NCBI GenBank assembly: GCA_035535315.1
Contig: DATLQD010000015.1
Coordinates: forward strand, 1-17,892
Direction: 5' to 3'
From: DASQGA01 sp035535315
GTDB lineage: Bacteria; Actinomycetota; Thermoleophilia; Gaiellales; Gaiellaceae
DNA length: 17,892 nt
In this document: positions 6,950 through 14,835 of the stretch, piece by piece
Layout of the letters: each line of letters starts with the position of its first letter
Numbering within the stretch: position 1 is the stretch's first letter
Notes under the pieces: generated by a model
Seen by the model: the letters and a program-made list of their open reading frames with translations, nothing else
The model's database searches: none
Told to the model about the DNA's origin: nothing
Made by a program: the position numbers and the translations under genes

Positions 6950-8227
6950 GTGGCGCGAGCAACCGACGGAAACGAGCAGCTTCTCTGCAGCTTCTGCGGG
7001 AAGAGCCAACGACAGGTCAAGAAGCTGATCGCCGGTCCGGGCGTCTACATCTGCGATGAGTGCATCGATCTCTGTAACGAGATCATCGACGAGGAGCTCA
7101 CGGCTCCGGCCCAGCTCGATCTCGACAACCTGCCGCGCCCGAAGGAGATCTACGAGGTCCTGAACGACTACGTGGTCGGTCAGGAGGAGGCCAAGCGCAC
7201 CCTCGCCGTCGCGGTCTACAACCATTACAAGCGCGTACAGATGGCGACGCCCGAGGGCGAGGTCGAGCTCCAGAAGTCGAACATCCTCCTGCTCGGGCCG
7301 ACCGGCTGCGGCAAGACGCTCCTCGCCCAGACGCTTGCACGGATCCTGAACGTCCCGTTTGCGATCGCCGACGCGACCGCCCTCACCGAGGCCGGCTACG
7401 TCGGTGAGGACGTCGAGAACATCCTCCTGAAGCTCATCCAGGCCGCTGACTTTGACGTGAAGAAGGCCGAGACCGGGATCATCTACATCGACGAGGTCGA
7501 CAAGATCGCACGGAAGGCCGACAACCCGTCGATCACGCGCGACGTATCGGGGGAGGGCGTGCAGCAGGCGCTCCTCAAGATTCTCGAGGGGACGGTGGCC
7601 TCGGTGCCGCCCCAGGGCGGGCGTAAGCATCCGCACCAGGAGTTCCTCTCGATCGACACGACGAACATCCTCTTCATCTGTGGGGGCGCGTTCGCGGGCC
7701 TCGAGAAGATCATTGGGAAGCGGATCGGCAAGAACCAGGTCGGCTTCGGAGCCGACGTCAAGTCGAAGCGCTCCCTGGAGGGCACCGAGCTCCTCTCCGG
7801 CGTCATGCCCGAGGATCTCCTCTCCTACGGCCTCATCCCCGAGTTCATCGGCCGCCTACCGGTCATCTCCGCGGTGCACCAGCTCACACGCGAGGACCTG
7901 GTCGAGATCCTCCAGGAGCCGAAGAACGCGCTCGTCAAGCAGTACCAGCGCTTCTTCAATTACGACTCGATCGAGCTCATCTTCATGGAGGACGCCCTCT
8001 GGGAGATTGCCGACAAGGCACTCGACCGGGACACGGGCGCACGCGGCCTACGCTCGATCATCGAGCACGCGCTCCTCGACGTCATGTTCGAGCTCCCGTC
8101 CCGTAAGGACGTGAACAAGTGCGTGATCACGAAGGAGACGATCGAGCGGAACCTGAAGCCGACTCTCGTGACCGAGGGCGGCCGGGATGCCGACGAGCCC
8201 GAAGAGCTCGCCGAAGAGAGCGCCTAA
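6950..8227 (+). CDS. clpX: ATP-dependent Clp protease ATP-binding subunit ClpX
   Basis: ClpX is the hexameric AAA+ unfoldase that recognises substrates and threads them into ClpP. The 425-residue product has the N-terminal zinc-binding domain with Cys13, Cys16, Cys35 and Cys38 (CSFC...CDEC). Walker A is GPTGCGKT at 116-123, Walker B IIYIDE at 177-182, the pore loop GYVG at 149-152, the RKH loop at 225-227 and the sensor 2 GAR at 363-365. The start is a GTG at 6950 with AAGAAGGG at 6936-6943. The C-terminus ends in an acidic tail. It is transcribed with tig and clpP and meets the cyclase gene tail to tail. Confidence 0.97.
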   Translation: MARATDGNEQLLCSFCGKSQRQVKKLIAGPGVYICDECIDLCNEIIDEELTAPAQLDLDNLPRPKEIYEVLNDYVVGQEEAKRTLAVAVYNHYKRVQMATPEGEVELQKSNILLLGPTGCGKTLLAQTLARILNVPFAIADATALTEAGYVGEDVENILLKLIQAADFDVKKAETGIIYIDEVDKIARKADNPSITRDVSGEGVQQALLKILEGTVASVPPQGGRKHPHQEFLSIDTTNILFICGGAFAGLEKIIGKRIGKNQVGFGADVKSKRSLEGTELLSGVMPEDLLSYGLIPEFIGRLPVISAVHQLTREDLVEILQEPKNALVKQYQRFFNYDSIELIFMEDALWEIADKALDRDTGARGLRSIIEHALLDVMFELPSRKDVNKCVITKETIERNLKPTLVTEGGRDADEPEELAEESA

Positions 8228-8241
8228 AATCTCACGATTTT
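8226..8241. terminator. Short AT-rich inverted repeat between convergent genes
   Basis: AAAATC (8226-8231) and GATTTT (8236-8241) pair around TCAC and begin inside the clpX stop codon. The stem is weak but ends in four T on the plus strand, and this is the only hairpin I see in the 99-base gap before the convergent cyclase gene. It could be a weak terminator or a protein-binding palindrome. Confidence 0.3.
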
Positions 8242-8326
8242 CGGGCAGGTCGGGGTGGTCCCTTCGGCTGAATGAGATCTGGACGATCCGTCGAGCGTGT
8301 GAGTTGCGTCGGCAGAACCTGAGCGC

Positions 8327-10246
8327 CTAGCGCGTCTCCCAGTCGACCGAGCACACCTGGATGGGCTCCTTGAAGCCCTTCAGCGTCGCGGCGCGATGGT
8401 TCTTCGTCGGGAAGTCTTCGAGGGCATCCAGCGTGACCTGGCTGCCGAGAATCTCGCGCCCCTCTGCCTGCGCGCCGATCCGCGCCGCAGCATGGACGCC
8501 ACGACCGTGGTAGCTCTCGCCCTGCTGGAGCGCTCCGTCGGTGTGCACGCCGATCCGAACGTCGAAGACGAACTCCTGGTCGACTGTCTTCTGGACGGCG
8601 ATGGCCGCGCGGACGGCTCGCTCGCCATCGTCGAAAGCGACGAAGAATCCATCGCCCGTGTGATCGGCCACCTGGCCGTCCCAGTCGGCGAAGATCGATC
8701 GGAGCGCGTCGTCGTGGAGGCGCAGGGCGTTCGCCCAGTGACGGTCCTCGATCGTACTCAGGAGCTCGGTCGACTTCACGATGTCCGTGAAGAGGAACGT
8801 CTTCATCACCGTCTTCTTCACCGCGAGGAGCTCTGCGAGTCGTTCGGCATCTCGCAGTGCGCCGAGGCGCTCGAACCGAGCTGCAGCCGCCTGGAACTCC
8901 CAGACCGCGCGCTCTTCGTCTCCGTCCAGGCGTGCGGCGCGCCCGAGTGACTCTCGTGTTCGTGCGACGTCGTATGTCGCTCCCGTGGCGTCCCAGAACG
9001 TTCTGGCCTGCCGAAGGCAGTTGAAAGCGCCCGCCGCATCCCCGCGTGCCAGCATCAGATTTCCGCGTGCGAACGCTCCTGACGCCTTGAGCGCGGATGT
9101 GTCGTATGTGTTGGCCGCTTCGCCGAGTTGGTCGACGTAGTCCTCGGCCTCGTCCAACTCGTCCGCGGCGATCGCGATCTCGACGGCAGCGGGGAGGAGT
9201 CGGGCTCGGGCCGGGATTCCGAGCGAGTCGTCGCTCAGCGCGCGTCGGATCGAGGAAAGCGCGCCCTTGACGTTGCCCTGGCCGAGCCTGAGGAGCGAGA
9301 GGCCCGGCTCCGGATCCTTCCCGTACTCATCAGCTTCGCGGAAGGAAGCCTCGGCTTGCGCGAGATCGCCGAGTCGCAGGCGGGTCTCGCCGAGCTCGTA
9401 GAACGCAGCTCCCGCGATCCGCGGGCACCACATTCGAAGCTCCTCGCCCGCTTTTCCGGCCTCTGCACCCGCCTCCGTGAGCTTGCCCTTGAAGCGCATC
9501 ACCTCGGCGCGATTCACCCGGCATAGCCCCGGGAAGGCGGAAGCCGAGACCGACTCGCAGAACTGGTTTGCCCTGTCGGTCCACTCTCCGGCGCGGTCGT
9601 AATCGGCGACGTCACGGCAAGCGCCGATGGTGTTGCAGTAGACGATCAAAGTCGAGTGCGGATCGAGCTCGCCGCCGAATGCGGCCGTGCTCGCCTCGTC
9701 GAGAAGCAGCTGGCCCTCGGCGACATCGCCTTTCTCGATCAGCGCCGATCCCTGCCGCTGCATCCCGCGCACTTCCAGATTGCGGTCTCCGAAGCGCTTC
9801 CCGATCTCCTCGGCCTGCCTGGCGAGAGCGATGGCTCCGTCGAAGTCGTGCTTGCCCAGCGTGAAGAGGGCTTCCTGCAAGGCCCAGTAGCCGTGCGCGG
9901 CACCCTCGGGTTCCTCGTCGAGCAACCGCTTGGCGCGGCTCATCCACCCCTGTGCGACCGCCTGCTGGAGCTGCCCGCTGTAATGGTGGGCGAGTTCGAC
10001 GGCGATGTACGCCGCCCTCGCCTTCTCGCCCTCCTGCAGCAGAGCGGCGTACGCTCGCTCCATGACAAGAAGAACGTCCTTGAACTCTCCAGCCCAGAGC
10101 GCTGCGACCGCGAAGAGCTCGAGGTCGCTCGCTCCCAGCTCGTTCTCGGCGTCGGCCTGCTTGAGCAGCTCGTACGCCTCGCTCCATTCCTTCCGATCGC
10201 CCGCTGCGCGGCCGGCCGCGAGTGCGTCGTCTACGACCTGGGACAT
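8327..10246 (-). CDS. TPR-like protein with C-terminal class III adenylate/guanylate cyclase domain
   Basis: The 639-residue product has about 470 residues of helical, Ala/Leu-rich TPR-type repeats (for example YELGETRLRLGDLAQAEASF), then a class III nucleotide cyclase homology domain (~481-639). Both metal-binding aspartates are present: Asp488 in FTDIVKST and Asp532 in HTGDGFF. The transition-state Arg589 is kept in AAARI. Three key positions differ from canonical adenylate cyclases: the adenine-selecting Lys is Asp528, its partner Asp is Ser578, and the transition-state Asn is His585 (GVHAAAR). It may thus make cAMP, use another nucleotide, or act as a sensor. No membrane segment or signal peptide is seen, so it should be cytosolic. 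I chose the ATG at 10244-10246; a TTG at 10264 would add six residues. No Shine-Dalgarno precedes the ATG, but a -10-like CACAAT does. The gene lies against the direction of its neighbours. Confidence 0.88.
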   Translation of the reverse strand: MSQVVDDALAAGRAAGDRKEWSEAYELLKQADAENELGASDLELFAVAALWAGEFKDVLLVMERAYAALLQEGEKARAAYIAVELAHHYSGQLQQAVAQGWMSRAKRLLDEEPEGAAHGYWALQEALFTLGKHDFDGAIALARQAEEIGKRFGDRNLEVRGMQRQGSALIEKGDVAEGQLLLDEASTAAFGGELDPHSTLIVYCNTIGACRDVADYDRAGEWTDRANQFCESVSASAFPGLCRVNRAEVMRFKGKLTEAGAEAGKAGEELRMWCPRIAGAAFYELGETRLRLGDLAQAEASFREADEYGKDPEPGLSLLRLGQGNVKGALSSIRRALSDDSLGIPARARLLPAAVEIAIAADELDEAEDYVDQLGEAANTYDTSALKASGAFARGNLMLARGDAAGAFNCLRQARTFWDATGATYDVARTRESLGRAARLDGDEERAVWEFQAAAARFERLGALRDAERLAELLAVKKTVMKTFLFTDIVKSTELLSTIEDRHWANALRLHDDALRSIFADWDGQVADHTGDGFFVAFDDGERAVRAAIAVQKTVDQEFVFDVRIGVHTDGALQQGESYHGRGVHAAARIGAQAEGREILGSQVTLDALEDFPTKNHRAATLKGFKEPIQVCSVDWETR

Positions 10247-10252
10247 GGACGG

Positions 10253-10258
10253 ATTGTG
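10253..10258 (-). promoter_or_regulatory. Candidate -10 element of the cyclase gene
   Basis: On the minus strand CACAAT ends six bases before the chosen ATG, so transcription would begin at or next to the start codon, giving a leaderless mRNA. No Shine-Dalgarno is present. No clear -35 is seen; the position where it would lie overlaps the valS -10. Confidence 0.4.
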
Positions 10259-10272
10259 GCACAAAGCGTCCG

Positions 10273-10278
10273 TAGAAT
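10273..10278 (+). promoter_or_regulatory. Candidate -10 element of valS
   Basis: TAGAAT is a close match to TATAAT and ends nine bases before the valS ATG, implying a leader of only a few bases. valS has no Shine-Dalgarno. The site lies within the 41-base gap shared with the divergent cyclase gene. Confidence 0.5.
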
Positions 10279-10287
10279 TGGCCGCCC

Positions 10288-12699
10288 ATGGAATCCCTCT
10301 ATAGACCCGAAGGCGTGGAGGAGCGCTGGCAGCGGACCTGGGAAGAGGAGGGTCTCTACGCTGCCGAGCCAGATCCGTCGCGCGAGCGCTTCGTCGTCGC
10401 CCACCCGCCGCCGAACGTCACGGGCGAGCTCCACATGGGTCACGCGCTCCAGCTTGCCCTCGCCGACACGCTGGTTCGCTGGCAGCGGATGCAGGGGAAG
10501 AACGTCCTCTTCCAGCCGGGCTACGACCACGCCGGCATCTCGACCCAGAATGCCGTCGAGAAGGATCTCGCCAGGGAGGGTAAGACGCGTCACGACCTCG
10601 GGCGGGAGGCCTTCGAGGCGCGTGTCTGGGAGTGGCTCCGCCTCTACGGGCGGACGATCATGAGCCAGTTTCGCCGCATGGGTGCCTCGCTCGACTACCG
10701 CCGCGAGCGCTTCACGATGGACGACGACTACGTGCGAGCGGTCATGCACTTCTTCGTCCACCTCTACGCGAAGGGGTGGGTCTACCGCGATAACCGCATC
10801 ATCAACTGGTGCCCGTTCCACATGACATCGCTCTCCGACCTCGAGCTCGTGCACCGTGACGTCGACGACGTTCTTACCTACGTCCGCTACCCGGTTGCGG
10901 ACGGGGACGGCCATGTGACGATCGCGACCGTCCGGCTCGCGACGATCCTCGGCGATGTCGCCGTGGCAGTGCATCCCGAAGACGATCGCTACCGGGATCT
11001 CGTCGGGAAGGAGGTGGTCGTCCCGTACGTCGAAAGACGCGTCCCGGTGATCCCCGATGAGCGGGTGGAGAAGGACTTCGGGACCGGCGCCCTCAAGGTG
11101 ACGCCCGGCCACGACCCGACCGACTTCGCGATCGGGCGGGATCACGGCCTCCCCGAGCCGATGGTGATCGGCCCCGACGGTCGCATGAGCGAGGAGGCAG
11201 GCGACCTGGCCGGGCTGACGCAGGAGGAGGCTGCCGAGCGGATCCTCGCTTGGATCCGCGAGCACGACCAGCTCGAGAAGCGGGAGAACTACCGCCATGC
11301 GGTGGCTCTCTGCGAGCGGTGCGAGTCGCGGATCGAGCCGCTCATCTCGCTCCAGTGGTGGTGTGCGATGGACGATCTGAAGGAGCCGGCCCTCGAGGCC
11401 CTCCGCGAAAGGCGGGTGCGCTACCACCCGGAGTCCCAGCACCGGTTCGCGATCGAATCGCTCGAGACCGCGCCTGACTGGAACATCTCGCGGCAACTCT
11501 GGTGGGGCCATCAGCTCCCGGTCTGGTACTGCCCGAACGGCCACATCACGGTCGCCGAGGCCGATCCGGGCGCCTGTACGGATTGCGGGTCGACCGAGCT
11601 CACGCGCGAGCAGGATGTTCTGGACACCTGGTTCTCCTCTGCCCTCTGGCCGTTCGCGACCCTCGGCTGGCCGGATCAGACGCCCGACCTCGAGGCGTTC
11701 TACCCGGGGACGCTGAACACGACCGCGCGCGAGATCATCCGTCTCTGGGAGAACCGGATGATCTTCGCCGGGCTCGAGATGATGGGGGACATCCCGTTCG
11801 AGGATGTGATCATCCACTCAACCGTGCTCGCACCGGACGGGCGGCGGATGTCCAAGAGCCTAGGCACCGGCATCGACCCGGTCGAGGTGATCGACAAGTA
11901 CGGGACGGACGCGACCCGCTACGGGCTCCTGAAGATGTCCTCGACGCAGGACGTCCGCTTCTCGTACGGCGTCATCGAGGAAGGGCGCAAGCTCACGAAC
12001 AAGCTCTGGAACGCGTCTCGGCTGCTCCTGAGCGGGGACGTCGACGAGGTCGCTGCGCGGCCGAAGGCGCTCGAGGAGCACTGGATCCTGGCCCGACTCG
12101 AGGCCGTCCGGCAGGAGCTCGAGCAGAACTTGCAGGAGTTCAGCTTTGCGCCGGCGGTGGGGGCTCTCTACCGACTGACGTTCGACGACTTCTGCGATTG
12201 GTACGCCGAGGCGATCAAGCCGCAGCTCTATGCCGGCGACGCGGACACCCGCGCTACGGCTCTGGCCGCGCTCGAACGGCTCCTGAAGCTCCTGCACCCT
12301 GTCATGCCTCACGTCACGGAGGAGATCTGGTCGTACCTCCCGTCGCGCCAGTCGCGGCTGATCGTGGCGCCGTGGCCCTCGGCAGCGCCGGTCGACGTGA
12401 CCGTCGGGCCGGACGCACTCGATCGTGTCCAGGCCGCTGCCGCCACCTATCGGAGAAGCGGAGCCTTGGTCAAGCTCGAAGGCGAGGAACGCCGGATCTT
12501 CGAGGCGGTCGTGCGCCCGCAGGGGGAGCCAAACGGGGATGCGGACGCCGAAATCGAACGCCTGCGCAAGGAGGTCGCCCGGGCCGAGGGGATGCTCGGC
12601 AACGAGCGATTCGTGTCGAGCGCTCCCGCCGACGTCGTCGAGGGCGAGCGCGAGAAGCTCGCCCGCTACCGCCGGGAGCTCGATGCCCTCGGCGGCTGA
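10288..12699 (+). CDS. valS: Valine--tRNA ligase
   Basis: This class I synthetase charges tRNA-Val in the cytosol and edits mischarged threonine. The 803-residue product begins MESLYRPEGVEERWQ, as usual. The HIGH motif is HMGH at 49-52 within PPPNVTGELHMGHAL, and the KMSKS motif is RMSKS at 520-524. The inserted editing domain lies at about 180-330 (DFGTGALKVTPGHDPTDF), the anticodon-binding helical domain at ~590-730, and the C-terminal coiled-coil arm that contacts the tRNA fills the last ~50 residues. It is somewhat shorter than the E. coli enzyme but complete. Its 3' end overlaps folC by 17 bases, so the two are likely translated in a coupled way. Confidence 0.97.
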   Translation: MESLYRPEGVEERWQRTWEEEGLYAAEPDPSRERFVVAHPPPNVTGELHMGHALQLALADTLVRWQRMQGKNVLFQPGYDHAGISTQNAVEKDLAREGKTRHDLGREAFEARVWEWLRLYGRTIMSQFRRMGASLDYRRERFTMDDDYVRAVMHFFVHLYAKGWVYRDNRIINWCPFHMTSLSDLELVHRDVDDVLTYVRYPVADGDGHVTIATVRLATILGDVAVAVHPEDDRYRDLVGKEVVVPYVERRVPVIPDERVEKDFGTGALKVTPGHDPTDFAIGRDHGLPEPMVIGPDGRMSEEAGDLAGLTQEEAAERILAWIREHDQLEKRENYRHAVALCERCESRIEPLISLQWWCAMDDLKEPALEALRERRVRYHPESQHRFAIESLETAPDWNISRQLWWGHQLPVWYCPNGHITVAEADPGACTDCGSTELTREQDVLDTWFSSALWPFATLGWPDQTPDLEAFYPGTLNTTAREIIRLWENRMIFAGLEMMGDIPFEDVIIHSTVLAPDGRRMSKSLGTGIDPVEVIDKYGTDATRYGLLKMSSTQDVRFSYGVIEEGRKLTNKLWNASRLLLSGDVDEVAARPKALEEHWILARLEAVRQELEQNLQEFSFAPAVGALYRLTFDDFCDWYAEAIKPQLYAGDADTRATALAALERLLKLLHPVMPHVTEEIWSYLPSRQSRLIVAPWPSAAPVDVTVGPDALDRVQAAAATYRRSGALVKLEGEERRIFEAVVRPQGEPNGDADAEIERLRKEVARAEGMLGNERFVSSAPADVVEGEREKLARYRRELDALGG

Positions 12700-13807
12700 G
12701 GCCTATCTCGAGTCGCTCTCGCCCTGGCCCGAGGAGTTCGGCCTCGGGCGCATGTACAAGCTGCTCGAGGGTCTGGGGCATCCCGAGCGCCGCTACCCGG
12801 CCGTGCACGTGGTCGGGACGAATGGGAAGTCGACCACGGCGAGCATGACCGAGGCGCTGCTCCAGGCGCAGGGGCTTCACGTGGGCACGTACCTCTCTCC
12901 GCATGTCGTCTCCTGGCGCGAGCGCATCCGGGTCGACGGAGCCGAAGGCGACCTGGACGCGTTTGTCGACGCCGTACGTCGTGTCGGAGTGGACGAGGCG
13001 ACCCAGTTCGAAGTGCTGACCGCCGCGGCCCTTCACGGCTTCGCCGAGGCAGGCGTCGATGTCGCGGTGGTCGAGGCCGGGCTCGGGGGCCGACTCGACG
13101 CAACGAACGTCCTCGAGGCGAAAGTCGTCGTCCTCACGAACATCGGGCTCGATCACTCCGAGCAGCTCGGCTCGACCCGGGACGAGATCGCCGCGGAGAA
13201 GCTCGCAGTCGTGCCCGAGGGCGCGACCGTCGTGCTCGGGCAAGCCGAGTGGGAGCAGGCGGCGAAAGATCGCGGAGCCGGCGAGATCGTCCTCGCCCGC
13301 GGGAACCTGGAGCTTGCCGTCGCCGCTGCGAGCGCGTTCACCGGGAAGCCCGCGGAGCCCGCCGCCGCCGATTCGGTCGGGCTCCCAGGCAGATTCGAGG
13401 TGATGGGGTCGGCGCCGCTCGAGATCTGGGACGGCGCCCACAACCCGGAAGGCGTTCGCTTCCTGCTGGAGCTGCTGCCGGAGCGTGACTACGTGCTTGT
13501 CTGCTCGGTCGTCGGGGACAAGGACGTCGACACGATGCTCGGCCTCTTCTCCAAGCGCTCGTCACATCTCGTCGCCACCGTCTCCGGCAATCCGCGTGCG
13601 CTCCCAGCCCAGGAGCTCGCCAGCCGCGGCGCCACATACTTTTCGAAGGTGGAAATCGTCCCAGAGCCCATGCTCGCGCTCCAGCGGGCGCGAGAGGTCG
13701 CAGGCCCTGCCGGCGCCGTCCTGGCGGCCGGCTCGCTCTACCTCCTGGCCTCGCTCGCCGCCGTCCGATCTGGCTACGTACCATGGGATACGTTGGCGAC
13801 CGAATAA
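12683..13807 (+). CDS. folC: Dihydrofolate synthase / folylpolyglutamate synthase (FolC)
   Basis: FolC adds glutamate to dihydropteroate and then to folates, using ATP. The product has 374 residues, shorter than the ~420-450 usual for the family, mainly through a compact middle and C-terminal region. The P-loop GTNGKST is at 45-51, the LSPH motif at 71-74, EAGLGGRLDATN at 131-142, NIGLDHSEQLG at 153-163, the lysine expected to be carbamylated near 173 (AAEKLA), and DGAHNP at 250-255 in the Mur-ligase-type C-terminal domain. The ATG at 12683 is preceded by GGGAG and overlaps the end of valS; this start gives the expected N-terminus, whereas upstream codons in this frame are inside valS. The gene's own 3' end overlaps the next small gene by 25 bases. 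Confidence 0.92.
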   Translation: MPSAAEAYLESLSPWPEEFGLGRMYKLLEGLGHPERRYPAVHVVGTNGKSTTASMTEALLQAQGLHVGTYLSPHVVSWRERIRVDGAEGDLDAFVDAVRRVGVDEATQFEVLTAAALHGFAEAGVDVAVVEAGLGGRLDATNVLEAKVVVLTNIGLDHSEQLGSTRDEIAAEKLAVVPEGATVVLGQAEWEQAAKDRGAGEIVLARGNLELAVAAASAFTGKPAEPAAADSVGLPGRFEVMGSAPLEIWDGAHNPEGVRFLLELLPERDYVLVCSVVGDKDVDTMLGLFSKRSSHLVATVSGNPRALPAQELASRGATYFSKVEIVPEPMLALQRAREVAGPAGAVLAAGSLYLLASLAAVRSGYVPWDTLATE

Positions 13808-13896
13808 GCGTCTTCGCGCTGGCGGCGTTCGTGCTCATCGCGATCGTCGCCCTCGCGTTTGGCGCAGGCTGGCTTGTAGGAAAGGTACTCCTGTGA
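13783..13896 (+). CDS. 37-residue single-span membrane microprotein
   Basis: The ATG at 13783 lies inside the 3' end of folC in another frame, and the ORF ends at TGA (13894-13896). The sequence is MGYVGDRISVFALAAF followed by VLIAIVALAFGAGWLVG and a short KVLL end: a polar N-terminus, one hydrophobic helix of about 22 residues and almost no C-terminal tail. Its stop overlaps the GTG of the zinc-ribbon gene as GTGA, and there would be an 85-base hole between folC and that gene without it. This packing and the clean membrane profile argue that it is real. No obvious Shine-Dalgarno is seen; coupling to folC translation is likely. I know no function for it. Confidence 0.6.
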   Translation: MGYVGDRISVFALAAFVLIAIVALAFGAGWLVGKVLL

Positions 13897-14405
13897 ACTG
13901 GATCGTCCTCGCCCAAACCACGACTTCGGAGGACGACGCCTTCGGTGGGGTCAAGGACTTCTTCGACTCCGAGATCTGGTTCCTGATCCGGAACGTCGCG
14001 ATCTTCTTCGTCGTCCTTTTCTGGCTTGCGTCTGCTTTCTGGGTCTACAAGGACGCTCGCCGGCGGATCGAAGACAACGTGCTGCTGTCGACCGCCGTTG
14101 CTTTGGGCATCGTCCTGCCGTTCCTCGGCGCCCTTCTCTACATGCTCTTCCGGCCACCTGAGTACATCGAGGACGTCCGCGAGCGCGAGCTCGAGATCAA
14201 GGCGATGGAAGAGAGCCTGGACGGAAGCGAGCGTTGCCCGGTGTGCCGGGCCGAGGTGGACGGCTCGTTCCTGGTCTGCCCCGTCTGCACGACGAAGCTG
14301 AAGCAGGCCTGCCGCCGCTGCAAGGCGCCGCTCGAGCCGCTCTGGCAGATCTGCCCCTATTGCGAGACGCCGGTCGAGACTCCGAGAATCGTCGGGAATC
14401 TCTAG
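13893..14405 (+). CDS. Two-span membrane protein with C-terminal double zinc ribbon
   Basis: The 170-residue product starts at GTG 13893, with AGGAAAGG about eight bases upstream, and overlaps the microprotein stop by four bases. Two hydrophobic segments lie at about 33-52 and 66-86, joined by the basic loop YKDARRRIED. A charged, helical linker (~88-112) then leads to eight cysteines in four CxxC knuckles: 115/118, 129/132, 140/143 and 154/157, a double zinc ribbon. By the positive-inside rule the short basic loop is cytoplasmic, which would put both the N-terminus and the zinc ribbons outside; the reverse orientation is also possible and would suit a cytosolic ribbon better. The function is unknown. 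Its place between folC and ndk ties it to the housekeeping run. Confidence 0.85.
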   Translation: MNWIVLAQTTTSEDDAFGGVKDFFDSEIWFLIRNVAIFFVVLFWLASAFWVYKDARRRIEDNVLLSTAVALGIVLPFLGALLYMLFRPPEYIEDVRERELEIKAMEESLDGSERCPVCRAEVDGSFLVCPVCTTKLKQACRRCKAPLEPLWQICPYCETPVETPRIVGNL

Positions 14406-14418
14406 CCTTCGCCGCCGG

Positions 14419-14835
14419 ATGGCGGAGCGCACCCTCGTTCTCGTGAAGCCGGACGCTGTCGAGCGTCGGCTCGCCGGCGACATCCTCGGGCGCTTCGAGC
14501 GGCGAGGCCTCGACGTGATCGCCGCGAAGCTCGTTCTGGTCGACGCGACGCTGGCGAACGAGCACTACGCGGAGCACCGCGAGAAGCCGTTCTTCGCCGA
14601 GCTGGTCGAGTTCATCACCTCGGCTCCTACGCTCGCGCTGGTGCTCGAAGGGGAGTCCGCGATCAGGGTGGTGCGGTCGACGATGGGCGCGACGAACCCG
14701 GTCGAATCGGCTCCCGGGACGATCCGGGGCGACCTGGCCCTCGCGATGCCGAACAACCTCGTGCACGGCTCGGACTCTCCCGAGTCGGCCGAGCGGGAGA
14801 TCCAGCTCTGGTTCTCGGACGATGAGCTCGTCTGA
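14419..14835 (+). CDS. ndk: Nucleoside diphosphate kinase
   Basis: Ndk transfers the gamma phosphate of ATP to nucleoside diphosphates through a phosphohistidine and so balances NTP and dNTP pools. The 138-residue product begins MAERTLVLVKPDAVER, the usual start, and keeps the active-site His116 in NNLVHGSDS, with the nucleotide-binding residues in GATNPVESAPGTIRGD. Length is normal. The ATG follows the zinc-ribbon stop by 13 bases without a clear Shine-Dalgarno. The 3' end overlaps the first methyltransferase gene by 14 bases. Confidence 0.97.
   Translation: MAERTLVLVKPDAVERRLAGDILGRFERRGLDVIAAKLVLVDATLANEHYAEHREKPFFAELVEFITSAPTLALVLEGESAIRVVRSTMGATNPVESAPGTIRGDLALAMPNNLVHGSDSPESAEREIQLWFSDDELV

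Noticed and set aside
5903..7636. 577-codon minus-strand ORF across tig, clpP and clpX
   Set aside because: It spans three well-supported genes on the other strand, and its product shows only the Arg/Asp/Leu-rich composition of antisense reading frames.
10231..11817. 528-codon minus-strand ORF within valS
   Set aside because: It is antisense to the conserved catalytic region of valS and has no recognisable domain.
12425..12682. Upstream extension of folC by 86 codons inside valS
   Set aside because: The added residues are Ser/Arg/Pro-rich out-of-frame valS sequence; the ATG at 12683 has a Shine-Dalgarno and yields the family's expected start.
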